Source of the DNA: Sabethes cyaneus | Taxonomy: Eukaryota > Arthropoda > Insecta > Diptera > Culicidae | DNA: 64,000 bases | NCBI RefSeq assembly: GCF_943734655.1 | Contig: NC_071355.1 | Span: 18,302,268-18,366,267 of the forward strand | Reading direction: 5' to 3' | In this document: positions 11,200-22,097 of the stretch, one piece after another | Numbering within the stretch: position 1 is the first letter of the stretch | Layout of the letters: each line of letters starts with the position of its first letter | Position numbers and translations under genes: made by a program | Notes under the pieces: model-generated | Seen by the model: the letters and a program-made list of their open reading frames with translations, nothing else | Told to the model about the DNA's origin: nothing | Database searches by the model: none

Positions 11200-12305
11200 T
11201 TTGGACAGGACTTTTTGACTTTTTAATATTCGATTTCAAGATTTTACTTTTCTGCTTGTCGATTTATCGAGTTTTAACTTTTCCACGTTTTATATCTTCA
11301 ACTTTTCGGAATTTTCAATTTAATTTTACCACTTCGACTTTCGATATTTTGGCTTTCAACTCTCCAGTTTTAAACTGTTTGACTTTTCGCTTCATCAACT
11401 ATTCGTTTTTCAACTTTCTAATTTTTTAATTTTTCTCCTATTGATTTTTCGATATTTCGGATTTTTGGTTTTTTAAATTTTCGGCATATTAACCTTCCGA
11501 TTTTTCCACTTTCAATCATTTTCGATATTTTATTTTTCGAATTTAAAACTTTTCGACTTTTTGAATTTTGGTTTTTTGGTTTCGAATTTTCGATTTTTCA
11601 ACTTGTCGACGTTTCGATTTAATGACTTTTCGACATTTCGACTATTTTACTTTTCTACTTTTCAAATTTTCTAATTTATGATTTTTTGAATTGTTGATTT
11701 ATCGACATCTTGACTTTTCAAATTTTCGACTTCTCTACTTCTCGGCTTATCCACTTTTCAACTTCTCTGCTAATCGACTTTTCGTCTTCTCTGCTCATCG
11801 AATTTTCGATTTTTCGACATTTTAACTTTTCGACGTTTCATCTCTTTAGCTTTTCTACTCTTCAGTTTATCGATTTATTGATTTCGAGTTTTCGATTTTT
11901 CGAATTTTTACCTCATCGACTTTTTGCTTTTCCGGTTTTACGACATTTTGACTTTTTAACCTTTTATTTTTTCGACATGTTGATGTTTTGACTTATTGAC
12001 TTGTCGAATTCTCTCGTTATTCTCGTTTCGATAAACCTTCGATTTTTTGACTTTAAACTTTTTCAGCCTGTTTGAGTTTTCGATTTTACGACTTCTAATT
12101 TTCAGCTTTTCAACTATTCGTCTTCTCGACTTGTCGATTTTTGCGAAATATCGATTTTTCGACTTATTGGCATTTCGGCTTTTTCAACTATTCAATCTTT
12201 TCGATCTTTTCTACTTTTCCACTTTTCGACCTTTTGACTTTTCGATTTTGCGACTATTCGAATTTTCGGTTTCTCGACTTCTCATTTTCTTGACTTTTTG
12301 ATTCT
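11200..12305. repeat. Degenerate TTCGACTTTT satellite, block 1
   Basis: The block is built from imperfect units such as TTTTCGACTT with frequent substitutions (TTCGAATTT, TTATCGACT). The plus strand is T-rich throughout. It is the left part of an array that resumes after each insertion in the intron. Confidence 0.9.
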
Positions 12306-12625
12306 GCATCTTGTACGAGTTGAGTTAACGCTTCTAGCACGAAATAGAAATGGGAATTCGAACAGTGAAATTTCCGAAAATCGGTCAAAAAGGTTTTCTT
12401 TCGCTTTTGTCTTTTTGTCATAGATTTTTGCATGAAAAATAATAACGTACATATTAAAAGCAAGAATAGGTTTGGTTTTCACGTTTAAACTTCAAGTAAA
12501 AATTACCAAAATCAATATTTTTTTGCTCGATTAAAAAATTCTCTTTGATGTTTTTCGCCCCCCTCAGTGGCCTAACACCGGAAGGACAAAAGCTTTTTAA
12601 AATATTTGTAATGGCCTTAGTGTTT
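12306..12625. repeat. Non-satellite island in the array, copy 1
   Basis: This island of normal sequence sits within the satellite. Its part from about 12315 to 12500 matches the reverse complement of 18405-18600 (shared: GTTAACGCTTCTAG, TTTCCGAAAATCGG, ATAACGTAC). Its right edge, ending AATGGCCTTA, matches the right edge of the second island (18755) in direct orientation. No protein is recognisable. Confidence 0.6.
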
Positions 12626-12639
12626 TATCGGCTTATCGA

Positions 12640-13082
12640 CTTTTCGACCACAACTTTTCGGCTTCTCGAAATTTTCACTTCCTGATATAGCAACTTATCG
12701 ACCTTTCATTTACTATTTTTTCGACTTTTCAAATTTTTGAAATTTTGACTTCTCAGTTTTTCAACTTTTTGACATCTAACCTTTCGACTTGTCGACTTTT
12801 CGTTTAGTCGAGTTCGCGACTTGCCGACTTTTGGAGTTTTTCAACTTCATCACTTTTCGACCTTTCGAATTTTCGACTTCTCGACTTTTTGAAATCTTCC
12901 AATTCTCTACTCGACTCTATTCTACTACTCGACAATTGGACTTTTTCGTCTTCTCGGCTTTGTCGATTCTTTGACTTCGAATTTTCGATTTCCATATTTT
13001 TAGTTTAGACTTTTAGATTTCTTGGTTTATCGATCTTTTGAATTTTTGACTTTTCGACTTTTCGGCTTTTCGACTTTTCGAC
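12640..13082. repeat. TTCGACTTTT satellite, block 2
   Basis: This is the same degenerate unit. The order of sub-motifs (CACAACTTTTCGGCTTCTCG, CACTTCCTGAT, TTTTTCGTCTTCTCGGC) recurs at 16075-16385, showing a higher-order repeat. Confidence 0.9.
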
Positions 13083-13084
13083 TA

Positions 13085-15178
13085 GGGTAAACGCACCAGT
13101 TATGGCTATACTTAGCATGATATATCATTCTTTATGATATTTTGACATGAGAAGATTCCGGTATTTGCTTCTTAACACTTTCAAAGCATAATTTGAACAT
13201 TTTTTAGTCGTTATGTATTAAAAAACTCATTAATAGGACATCATTTATCGTTTAAATGCGATTCGTAAACTTCATTCTAGCGTACCAATTATGGCTATAA
13301 TGTTCTTTTATTCGTCATAAAAGTGTACCAATTATGGATATACTAAAAATTACTAAAAAAAATCAGCTTTTTCACCCATAAGCTAAAGTATTACTCAATG
13401 AAGATGTGTATTAAGTGTAAAGCCAACTGATTAAATCCACCTAAAGATGTAGCGATGCCTTTATTTTAGTTTCTCCTGGAACCTGCTCCGGAATATGTCC
13501 GAATTGCCTCAATCGTGGAAATAAATACTTGACATGATCGTCAAAGGGATATATACCAAAAACATTAAACTTGACATATCATACGATTTAGTTCGATGCT
13601 AATTGGAAAGCTGCCATTTCCCACGAGGCACATAGAGGAGGTAGACAAAATGATCGGGACGAGGTAAATTTGGATAAAGCTCAAACGACCAGCAACCAGC
13701 ATTAAACGGATAAGATTTTTCAATTTTTCTAAAATATATCAGAGTTTGTGGTGGTCAGAAGACACTAGAAATGTTTCGGATTTTCGGGAGTATGCCAAAA
13801 ACCAATTTTAATAATCGCTTGTATTGATCCTAGTAAAAAAATTCATTAACATTTATATTTTATAAAAAACCCAGAATCATTTTCCAGTCCATTGGGAAAA
13901 AGAGAATGGAAATCCGTTCAGTAAAGGATGAGATATGGCAATTTCTATGAACTTAGATACAGGGGGAAGGGAAAAACTAGGATTCCGACACGTGAATGTC
14001 ACAAACCATTGTTGCCCTAAAAGTATCATTACTTTGCATTAGGTTTTAATTTTATGGATGTAATGCAATTTTTACTGACCAGGGTGGATATGTTTCAATG
14101 GCGTGTCTCGTAAGATCGATCTCAGAACATTTTTGGCTTTAAAGCTTAGTGTCTCACGTAAAACCGGAGATTCGACCTCTTGCATTCCAGTCAAATTTAG
14201 CGTTGTAATCTTCTCTCGTCAGAACTGTTCATGGTACCGGAACATTTTTCTTCATACACTCACTGGTCCTTTTCTTGGCCTGTTAGTTGGCCTCGAGGTA
14301 CGACACTAGTCTAATAGGCCGCATATTTAAATCTCGACTGAAGAGGCTGTAAGAATCAATAGGATCGCCCCGCAATTGTCCTGTGCACGTACAGCTGGTT
14401 GCGAAGTCTGTCCTAGAAACCAGACGGTCAAGTTTCGAAACGGGTTGCAGCACCTAGGCTTTGCGTTGGTCCTCTTCCCGTTTATCCGTCTCGAATCCGG
14501 GCGAAATTTAGAATCTGCACAAATTAGACACTTCTTCCGCCCTAGAACACTAAATTATTGCTATTGTTCACGATTGATAATATATTTTACTTACCTGAAG
14601 TAATAATGTAACAAAATATCAGATTGTATCCGCGAAAACCAGCCGGAGACACTAAAACCAACGATGACATCCCACAAGGTTGTTTGTTTATCTTCACTAT
14701 GGCGACAACTGGGTTTGCAAATTTCTTTGCGCGCAATGCTCCATTTCGCATGTCGCCAAGTAAGGAACAATGTATATTTTTTCACCAGTTACGGCAATAG
14801 TAATAAATTGGGCAATTTGATAGAAAAAAATGAAGAATTTCACAGTTTATGTAAAAAAACATATCTACATAATGTCATTAGTGATATCCATATGCAGATT
14901 TTGCGATCATTTTGTTATATGTAACTATTTTAAAGTGATATGTACCTTAGCTAAATGTTAGAAACATGAGCAACATGATAGTGGAGTACAGAAAACAATT
15001 TCTGCCTATTAAATCATTTATAATAAGCTACAAAAATTATTTTAAACAGTGAATCTGCCATTATTTTTCATAATTTGTAAAGCTTTGTCATCAGAAAATG
15101 TATCATAGTCTTATATTTTCGATTTTCGTTACACTATAGCTATAACTGGTGCTATCGCTATAACTGATACTCCTTCCC
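13085..15178. mobile_element. 2.1-kb TA-flanked non-autonomous transposon (CCAATTATGG family)
   Basis: TA at 13083-13084 and 15179-15180 flank a unit with ends GGGTAAACGCACCAGTTATG and, read inverted, GGGAAGGAGTATCAGTTATA. The motif ACCARTTATGGCTATA occurs near 13093, 13285 and 13327 and again inverted near 15132-15165. The element interrupts satellite sequence on both sides. It contains a SINE at about 14266-14480. No transposase frame is visible. Confidence 0.8.
14266..14480 (+). mobile_element. SINE copy 2
   Basis: The sequence runs from GTTAGTTGGCCTCGAGG through a degraded box-B-like TTTAAATCTCGACT to GGTTGCGAAGTCTGTC and a CTAGGCTTTGCGTT end. It has the same order as the split copy at 7999-8666. 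It is nested in the 13085-15178 element. Confidence 0.6.
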
Positions 15179-15180
15179 TA

Positions 15181-18100
15181 CTTAACTTATGGACTTCTTG
15201 AGTTCTCTGCTTATCGTCTTTTCGATTTATTGAACTTTTGACCTTTCGATTTTTAGCTTTGTGGTATTTCATCTTCTCGACTTTCCATTATATCGACTTT
15301 TAGACATTTCTTCTTTTCAATTTAGAGTTTTCGGCCTTTTGTCGAATTTTTATATTTTCGACTGTTCGACTGTTGTACTCTTTGACTGTTCGATTTTTCG
15401 ACTGCTAATTTTTTTTTAATTTTTGACTCCCAGACTTTTTGATTTTTCGGTTTGGCGATATTTTAACTTTTTGACCTTTCATTTTTACGACTTGTTGATG
15501 CTTTGACTTATCGACTTGTTGACTTGTCGACGTTTCGAATTCTCTACTTCTCGACTTATCGACTTCTCTGGTTATTTTCTTTTCGATCTTTTAATCCTTC
15601 GATTTTTCAACTTTTTTGACCATTTTGGGTTTTCGATTTTTCGATTTTTCGAATTTCCAGCTTTTCGTCTTCTAAATTTTTCGATTTTACCAAATCTGAA
15701 TTTTTCGATTTTTTGACATTTCGGCTTTTCGACTTTTTCGACCTTTCGTCTTTTCAATCTTTTCGATCTTTTCAAACTTTTCGATCTTTTTGACTTTTCC
15801 ATTTTTCGATTCTTCGGCTTTTTGACTTGTCGTTTTCACGATTTTTCGATTTTGCGACGCTCAGATTTTTCGACTTTCTGACTTGGCGTCTTTTCGAGTT
15901 TTTAATTTTCGATTTTTAAATTTTTCGACTTTTAGATTTTTTGACTTTCGACTGTTGAACATCTCGATTTTGTGACCTTTCGACGCCTTTTTCCGTTTTC
16001 GACTTTTCTGCTTATACGGCTTATCGACTTTTTGACTTCTCTACTTATTGTTTTATCGGCTTAATGATTTTTCGACTACAACTTTTCGACTTCTCGACTT
16101 TTTCACTTCCTGATTTATCGAGTATCGACGTTTTACTTACCACTTTTTCGAATTTTCGAAATTTTGACTTCACGGTTTTTCGAATTTGGCCTTTCGACTT
16201 GTCGACTTTTGGTTTTTGTCGCGAATTGTCGACTTTTCGACCTTTCAGTGTTTCAACTTCTCCACTTTTTGACCTTTCGAATTTTCGACTTTTCGACATC
16301 CCGACGTCTTGACTTGTCGACTTCTCCAATTCTCTACTACTCGACATATCGACTTTTTCGTCTTCTCGGCTTTGTCGATTCTTTGACTTCAAATTTTCGA
16401 TTTTCAAACTTTTAACTTATTGACTGTTTGATTTCTCGGTTTATCGATTTTTCGACTTTTTGACTTCTCAACTTTTCGACTAGTTGACTTATCGACTTTT
16501 TGCTTTAACGAATTTTTAACCTTTCGATTTTTAACTTTTCGGTGTTTCATCTTCTCGACATTTCAATATATCGACTTTTAGACATTTCTTCTTTTCAATT
16601 TAGACTTTTCGGCCTTTTATATTTTAGACTTTTTAACTGTTCGACTGTTGTACTGTTTGACTTTTCGACTATTCGACTTTTTGACTGTCAAATTTTTTTA
16701 AACTCATCGACTTTTTGATTTTTCGGTTTTGCAATATATTAACTTTTTAACCTTTCATTTTTACGAATTGTTGATGCTTAGGCTAAACGACTTGTTGACT
16801 TGTCGACGTTTCGAATTCCCTGCTTCTCGACTTATCAAAATAAATTTTTCGACCTTTTTGAGTTTTCGACTTTTCGAATTTTCAGCTTTTCAAGTTTTTG
16901 ATTTTTTGACTTTTCGACTTGCCGACTTGTCGACTTTTCGACTTCTCTACTAGGCGGATTTTTGTCTTCTCTGCTTATCGATTTTCCGATCTATAAATCT
17001 TGCGTCTTATCAACTTTTCGTTTTTTCAACTTCTCTTGTTGATTTTCTACTTCACGGCTTTTCGATTTTCTGAATTCGAGCCTTCGAATTTTTTTTAATA
17101 TCTCGTTTTTTTGTTTTTTGACCTTTTTTCTCGACTGGTTGATGCTTCGACTTTTCAGCCTTTTACCTTTTCGGCTTTTCGACTTCGCTGCTTATCGATT
17201 TGTCTTATCGAAAAGGTAAAAAGCCAAAAAGTCGATAAGTCGAAGCATCACCAAAACGAAAAGTCGAAAGGTTAAAAGTTAAAACCTCGAAGAGTCGAAA
17301 AGGTAAAATACCGAAAGTCAACAAGTCGAAACATCAACATCAATCGAAATGTTGAAAGGTGAAAAGTAGCACAGAAACAAAAAAAAACCGAGAAATCAAA
17401 AAGTTCATAAAAATGCGAAGACTTGATTTCAAAATATCTAAAAGTCAACAAATTGAAAATGAAATAGTCGTGAAGTCCAAAATCAACAAGAAGAGTAACG
17501 GAAAAATCGAAAAGCCGAAAAGATAAAAAATCGATAGATCGGAAAATCGATAAGCGAAGCGTTTTAAATTTTTGATTATTCGTCTTTTTGACTTTTTCGG
17601 CTCGTCGACTATTTGACTTTTCGACGTTTCGACTTTTTAACTTTTCGATGCTTCAGCTTAACGACTTTTCGACTTCTCTGTTAATCGGCGTTTTGTCTTC
17701 TCTGCTTATCGACTTCTCGATTAGATTAGATTTTAAATTTTTCGGCTTTTCGTCTTATCGATCTTTCAATTTCGCGATTTTCTGACTTTTCGATTATTCG
17801 ACTTTTCGATATTTCGACTTGTCGACCCTTCGGCGTCTCGACTCTTCGATTTATTGATTCAATTTTTCGATTTTTCGTCTTCTTGACCTTTCGTCCTATC
17901 GATTTGTCGATTTTTGGACTTTTCAATTTTTCGACTATTCGACTCTACTTTCCGACTTTTCTAACTTTCTTGTTTTTACTTCTACCTTTTGACATTTCGG
18001 CTTTTCGATGTTTTGACTTTTCGACTTATCAATCTTCACGTTGTCGACTTTCCGACTATGTGTAATTTTTTTTTCTTTTCGACTTTTTGAAATTTCCAAT

Positions 18101-18360
18101 GCGCGATTCTTAGAATTTTTGACTTATCGTTTCTCGACTTTTGAACTTTTCGACTGTTTGACTGTTCGACTTCTCTGCTTATGGATTATTCGATTTTCAA
18201 ACTTTCGACTTTTTTATTTTTTGACTTCTAGTTGTAACTTTTTCAAATTTTTGACTTATCGTTTTTTCAATTTCTTGACTTGTTGGCTGTTCAACTTTTC
18301 GACTTTTTGACTGTTCAACTTTTCGTTATTTTGGCTTGTCGACTTTTCGATTTTTCGACA
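15181..18360. repeat. TTCGACTTTT satellite, block 3 (longest)
   Basis: This is a continuous degenerate array. A higher-order period is visible: TAGACATTTCTTCTTTTC begins at 15301 and again at 16569, 1,268 bp apart. The sub-motif cluster around GACTTGTTGACTTGTCGACG recurs near 15510 and 16790. Open frames on either strand come from the composition and resemble no protein family. Confidence 0.92.
17141..17560. repeat. Inverted segment within the satellite
   Basis: From about 17209 to 17560 the strand bias flips from TTTTCGACTT to AAAAGTCGAA. The segment TTGATGCTTCGACTT at 17141 is answered by AAGTCGAAGCATCA near 17240. Together with TTTTACCTTTTCGG and its inverted partner GAAAAGGTAAAAA, this forms a fold-back. 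Normal polarity resumes near 17575. Confidence 0.8.
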
Positions 18361-18364
18361 TTAC

Positions 18365-18756
18365 GAATTATTAATTAAGAATTAAAAATCAAGATTTTTA
18401 TCCATTTTTACTTAAAGTTTAATCGTGAAAACAGAATCTTTTCTTGTTTCTCTTAAGTACGTTATTTTTTTCCGTGCAAAAATCTGCCAAAATTAGATGA
18501 AAAACTTAAAAAAAAAATTTGGGCCGATTTTCGGAAATTACATTCCTTAAACTTTCACTTTTGTTTCGTTCTAGAAGCGTTAACACTCTGTACACTCATT
18601 TTTCAAGATCTTTAGGCTATAAAATCACAGATAATTGATTTTATACAACAACAAAATTGCTAAAGTTCATCAATTTTGTTTAATCTCCCCGATTTTTAAA
18701 GCCAATTTTGAAGCGTGAGAGGACAAAAAGTTCAAAAATAATTTGCAATGGCCTTA
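18365..18756. repeat. Non-satellite island in the array, copy 2
   Basis: Its left half is the inverted relative of 12315-12500. Its right edge (GGACAAAAAGTTC ... AATGGCCTTA) matches the right edge of the first island directly. It contains no gene. Confidence 0.6.
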
Positions 18757-18801
18757 TTGACTTTTGGACTTTTCCAATTTTTTATCTTTTCGACGCTTCG
18801 T

Positions 18802-18890
18802 GTAGCCCCGTAACTGTCCTGTCCTCTAATAGCCGGCTGTGAAGTCTATCGATAATGAAGGGTCAAGTCTTACTATAGATAGGGGAATGA
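18802..18890 (+). mobile_element. SINE tail fragment, copy 3
   Basis: The fragment contains GCCGGCTGTGAAGTCTATCG and AAGGGTCAAGTCT, matching the tails at 8575 and 14395. A G/A-rich tract follows to about 18930. A further non-satellite piece with GGTCGAACCC near 18992 ends before satellite resumes. Confidence 0.55.
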
Positions 18891-19021
18891 AGGGGAAGGG
18901 TGGAAAGGAAGGGGGGAAGGGGTAATAGGTAGCTATGCTTAACAAGTTGTCGTTGTGACTCCTATCTTTTGTCCAATGCTGGAAGGTGCATGGGTCGAAC
19001 CCAAGCTTCTGGAATTGTTGA

Positions 19022-19970
19022 TTTTCCACTTCTCGTCTTTATTGTTTTCGATTTTGTTACTTCGAGTTTTCGACTTTTTTATTTATCGACGAAAACCGAG
19101 AAATTAGGTTTTTCGTTTTTTTGACTGTTTGACATCTCAACTTTTCGACTTGTTGGTGTTTCGACTTTTCGATTTTACGAATTTTCTAGTTCACGATTTT
19201 TCGAATTTTTAACTTATCGACTTTTTAGTTTCACGATTTTCCGGCTATTCGATTTCTCGACTTTCCGACTTCTCTGCTAATCGGCTTTTCGTCTTCTCTG
19301 CTGATCGAACTTTCGATTTTCAATTTGTCGGCTTCGATTTTTTCGAGTTTTCGCTTTTTTGAATTTTTGACTTATCGACTTTTAAATTTCTCAAATTTTA
19401 GACTTTTCAATATGTCGAATTTCGACTTATCGACCTTTCAATTTCTCGATTTTTAGACTTTTCGATTTACAGAATTTTCAGTTTTTCGAATATTTGAATT
19501 TTTAAATTACCGTCTTTTTGATTTTTAGATTTTCTAACTTTTCGTCTTTTGAACTTTTCGAGTTTTCGATTCTTCAACTTTTCGACCTTTTGACTACTCG
19601 ACTGTTTTACTCTTCGACTTGTCGACTTTTCGACTTCCCTACTTCTGGACTTTTAGATTTCTCTGCTAATTGGCGTTTCGTCTTCTCTGCTTATCGACTT
19701 TTCGATTTTTCGATTTCCAATTTTTCGTCTTTTCAATTGTTTGACTTCGAGTTTTCGATTCTTCGAATTTTTCACTGATCGGCTTGTTGATGCTTCGACT
19801 TGTTGTCTTTTCGAACTCTCGAATTTTGGACTTCTCGATTTATTGATATGTCGACTTCACGAATTCTGCATTTCTCGACTTTTCGATTTCTCTGCTTAAC
19901 GACTTTTCGAACTCTCGACTTTTCGGTTTCTTATCTTTCCGACGTTTTATCTTTTTGGCTTTTCGATACA
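19022..19970. repeat. TTCGACTTTT satellite, block 4
   Basis: These are the same degenerate units, again T-rich on the plus strand. Sub-motifs such as CTCTGCTTATCGACTTTTCG recur as in block 3. Confidence 0.88.
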
Positions 19971-20125
19971 CTCTAATCTCATTTCATGTCTACGTCCTCC
20001 CACGTAAAAAAAATCGGTCGTACAAAAAGAGGACTAATTTAAATTTCGGACGTAAAAAAGTGGACGTAAAACGAAATCACGTAAACCGAATGGACGTTAA
20101 AAAACATTCTATTTACTTTTACACT
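19971..20125. mobile_element. Fragment with iterated ACGTAAA motif
   Basis: CACGTAAA, GGACGTAAAA and close variants occur at least five times within about 110 bp. This resembles the subterminal motif clusters of the TA-flanked elements elsewhere. The other end was not found. Confidence 0.4.
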
Positions 20126-20139
20126 CTTCTTCCTTTTAA

Positions 20140-20645
20140 TTTCGGTCTTTCGTCGACTTTTCGACTATTCGATTTTTCGACTTTTCAAATTTCTAATTCA
20201 CGATTTTTTGTATTTTTACCTTTTTTTTGTATGCCAGAAGGGCATTGGGTTAAAAGGCCACTGCAACAGTCTTAACAATTAACGATTTTCCACTTCTCGT
20301 CTTCTTGACTTGTCGACTTCTCGAATTATCAACTTCTCGACTTATCGACTTTTCAATTTCTGTGCTTACCGACATTTAGAGTCTTCTCGTTTCAAGTTTA
20401 ATTTTGTGACTTTTTGGCCTTTCGTCGACTTTCTCGACGAACTATTTAATTTTCGAAGTTTAAGCTCCCGCAGTTTCGAAAATTTTAATTCTTGATTTTT
20501 CAAATTTGCAAATTTTCGAATTTAAATAAGTTTTTGCTTTTGTTCAGTTTTGTTCAGCCTTTTTTTGTTTTTTGACTAATATGATATTCAATTTTTAAAT
20601 TTTTATGCTCTTCATATTTTCTACTTGTCGACGTGTGACCTGCGA
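20140..20645. repeat. TTCGACTTTT satellite remnants, block 5
   Basis: The satellite is patchy, broken by an insert near 20220-20280 and grading into AT-rich sequence. It ends at the rDNA fragment. Confidence 0.75.
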
Positions 20646-21354
20646 CCATCTATAGGTGTAGCACCCGTGTTGGACAAGAATAAACTTCGAACGTTTTAAC
20701 CGCAACCATTTTATTATAGCTAGTGCAGCTGGAATTACCGCGGCTGCTGGCACCAGACTTGCCCTCTACTTGATCCTTGTTGAAGGACTTATGCTCAACT
20801 CATTCCAATTATAATAACATCGTAAAACAGCCTTATATTGTTATTTCTCGTCACTACCTTCCCGTGCCGGGATTTACGCGCCTGTTGCTTCCCTTGGATG
20901 TGGTAGCCATTTCTTTGGCTCCCTCTCCGGAGTCGAACCCTGATTCCCCGTTATCCGTCGTTACCATGGTAGTCCTCTTTACTACCATCAATAGTTGATA
21001 GGGCAGATATTTAAAAGATCTGTCGTCGGTGGGAGATCATACGATCAACAAAATTATCCAGATTTCAACTCAACACATGTACGTTGGCATGAAAAAAGTT
21101 TTTGTAGTCAACTCAACACGTCACGGAGGACGATTGGTTTGACTAATAATTGCACAGGTTCCGCGAGGTTCCCGTATTTTGCATGTATTAGCACTAGATT
21201 TTCCACAGTAATCCAAGTAACTAGTTAAATGATCTTGTAAATTATAGCTGTTATACTGAACCTTATGCGGTTTCACATTAAATCTGTTTGTACTTAGACA
21301 TGCATGGCTTAAGCTTTGAGACAAGCGTATATTACTGGTAGGATCAACCAGAAT
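20646..21354 (-). rRNA. Decayed 5' fragment of 18S rRNA gene
   Basis: On the minus strand this begins TTCTGGTTGATCCTACCAGT, the 18S 5' end. It passes through AAGCCATGCATGTCTAAGTAC, GGACTACCATGG and GGAGAGGGAGCC, then GTGCCAGCAGCCGCGGTAAT (the 530-loop region) and GTTGCGGTTAAAACGTTCG. It stops shortly after, so only about the first third of the gene is present. Changes at otherwise invariant sites (GCTTAAGCC for the usual GATTAAGCC; lost bases in the CCAGTAGTTATATGC region) show decay. It is a pseudogene-like rDNA orphon, on the same strand as the CSP gene and inside its intron. Confidence 0.93.
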
Positions 21355-21648
21355 TCATCATGTGTCCGTCGTGTCAGTAGAACACCTACACGCAGCTAGC
21401 ATAGCGCCGTATGTGGTAGCGTATGGTAGCAGCGCGCATGGTCCGAGATTGCGGCGTGGCGAATGCCCAGTGGGGGCCGTCGCCGTTCGTGTATCCAACC
21501 GGTATACAACATCGGGCAGCATCACAGCGCAGCGAAGAAGCAGAGTACGCAACGGAGTAATACACTCGTCGAAAGATTCCCGTGTTTAGTGTGCACAGCT
21601 GCGCGAACCGACACACCGTTCGGCACTGGCAGCTGGGTTAACTTGTAA
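21355..21648 (-). other. Probable 18S external transcribed spacer attached to the rDNA fragment
   Basis: This is the GC-richer sequence directly upstream of the 18S start on the same strand. It ends abruptly where satellite resumes near 21655. Its position and composition fit the 3' part of the external transcribed spacer carried along with the 18S piece. This is inference from position, since spacers are not recognisable by sequence. Confidence 0.55.
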
Positions 21649-21654
21649 AAGTTA

Positions 21655-21960
21655 AAATTTTTGGATTTTTAAAATTTTCAACTTTTCGACCTCAACTGTT
21701 CGGCACCGACTTTTCGAATTTCATACTTTACAACTTTATCTGTTTAACGTTCCGAATTTTCAACTTTTCGAATTTTCGAATTTAGACTCTTCGACTTCTC
21801 GGCTTGACTATTGGACTTTTCGACTTCTCGGCTTGACTATTCGAATTTTCGGTTTCGACTGTTTGATTTTTCGCGTTTACTACTCTTTGACTGTAAAGTT
21901 TCGACTTTTTGGTTTTAACTTTTCTTCTATTCGACTTCTTCAGCTGTCGTGTTATTTCGG
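21655..21960. repeat. TTCGACTTTT satellite, block 6
   Basis: This is the last satellite block, containing a direct duplication near 21790-21840 (GACTTCTCGGCTTGACTATT twice). It shows that the rDNA piece lies within the array. Confidence 0.85.
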
Positions 21961-22097
21961 GCGGGCGGCCTTCGAATTCGTTCTTGTTGCTCTTGGATAG
22001 TTCTCGTTGTTGATGCATTAAACTCACGCTGATATCACAGTTCGTGCGCGTAACTTAGGGATACTATACTCTTATTTATACTGACGAACTAACTATA

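Noticed and set aside
11710..12301. Phe/Ser/Leu-rich open frames on the plus strand of the satellite
   Set aside because: They arise from TTTTCGACTT translation and differ between neighbouring blocks only as the satellite does.
16045..16407. Ser/Lys/Arg-rich open frames (up to 120 codons) on the minus strand of the satellite, resembling SR proteins
   Set aside because: They are the direct translation of AAAAGTCGAA-type units, appear in every frame that avoids stops, and have no domain or start context.
20646..21354. Functional 18S rRNA gene
   Set aside because: Only the 5' third is present, with changes at normally invariant positions, and the neighbours are satellite, not rDNA.
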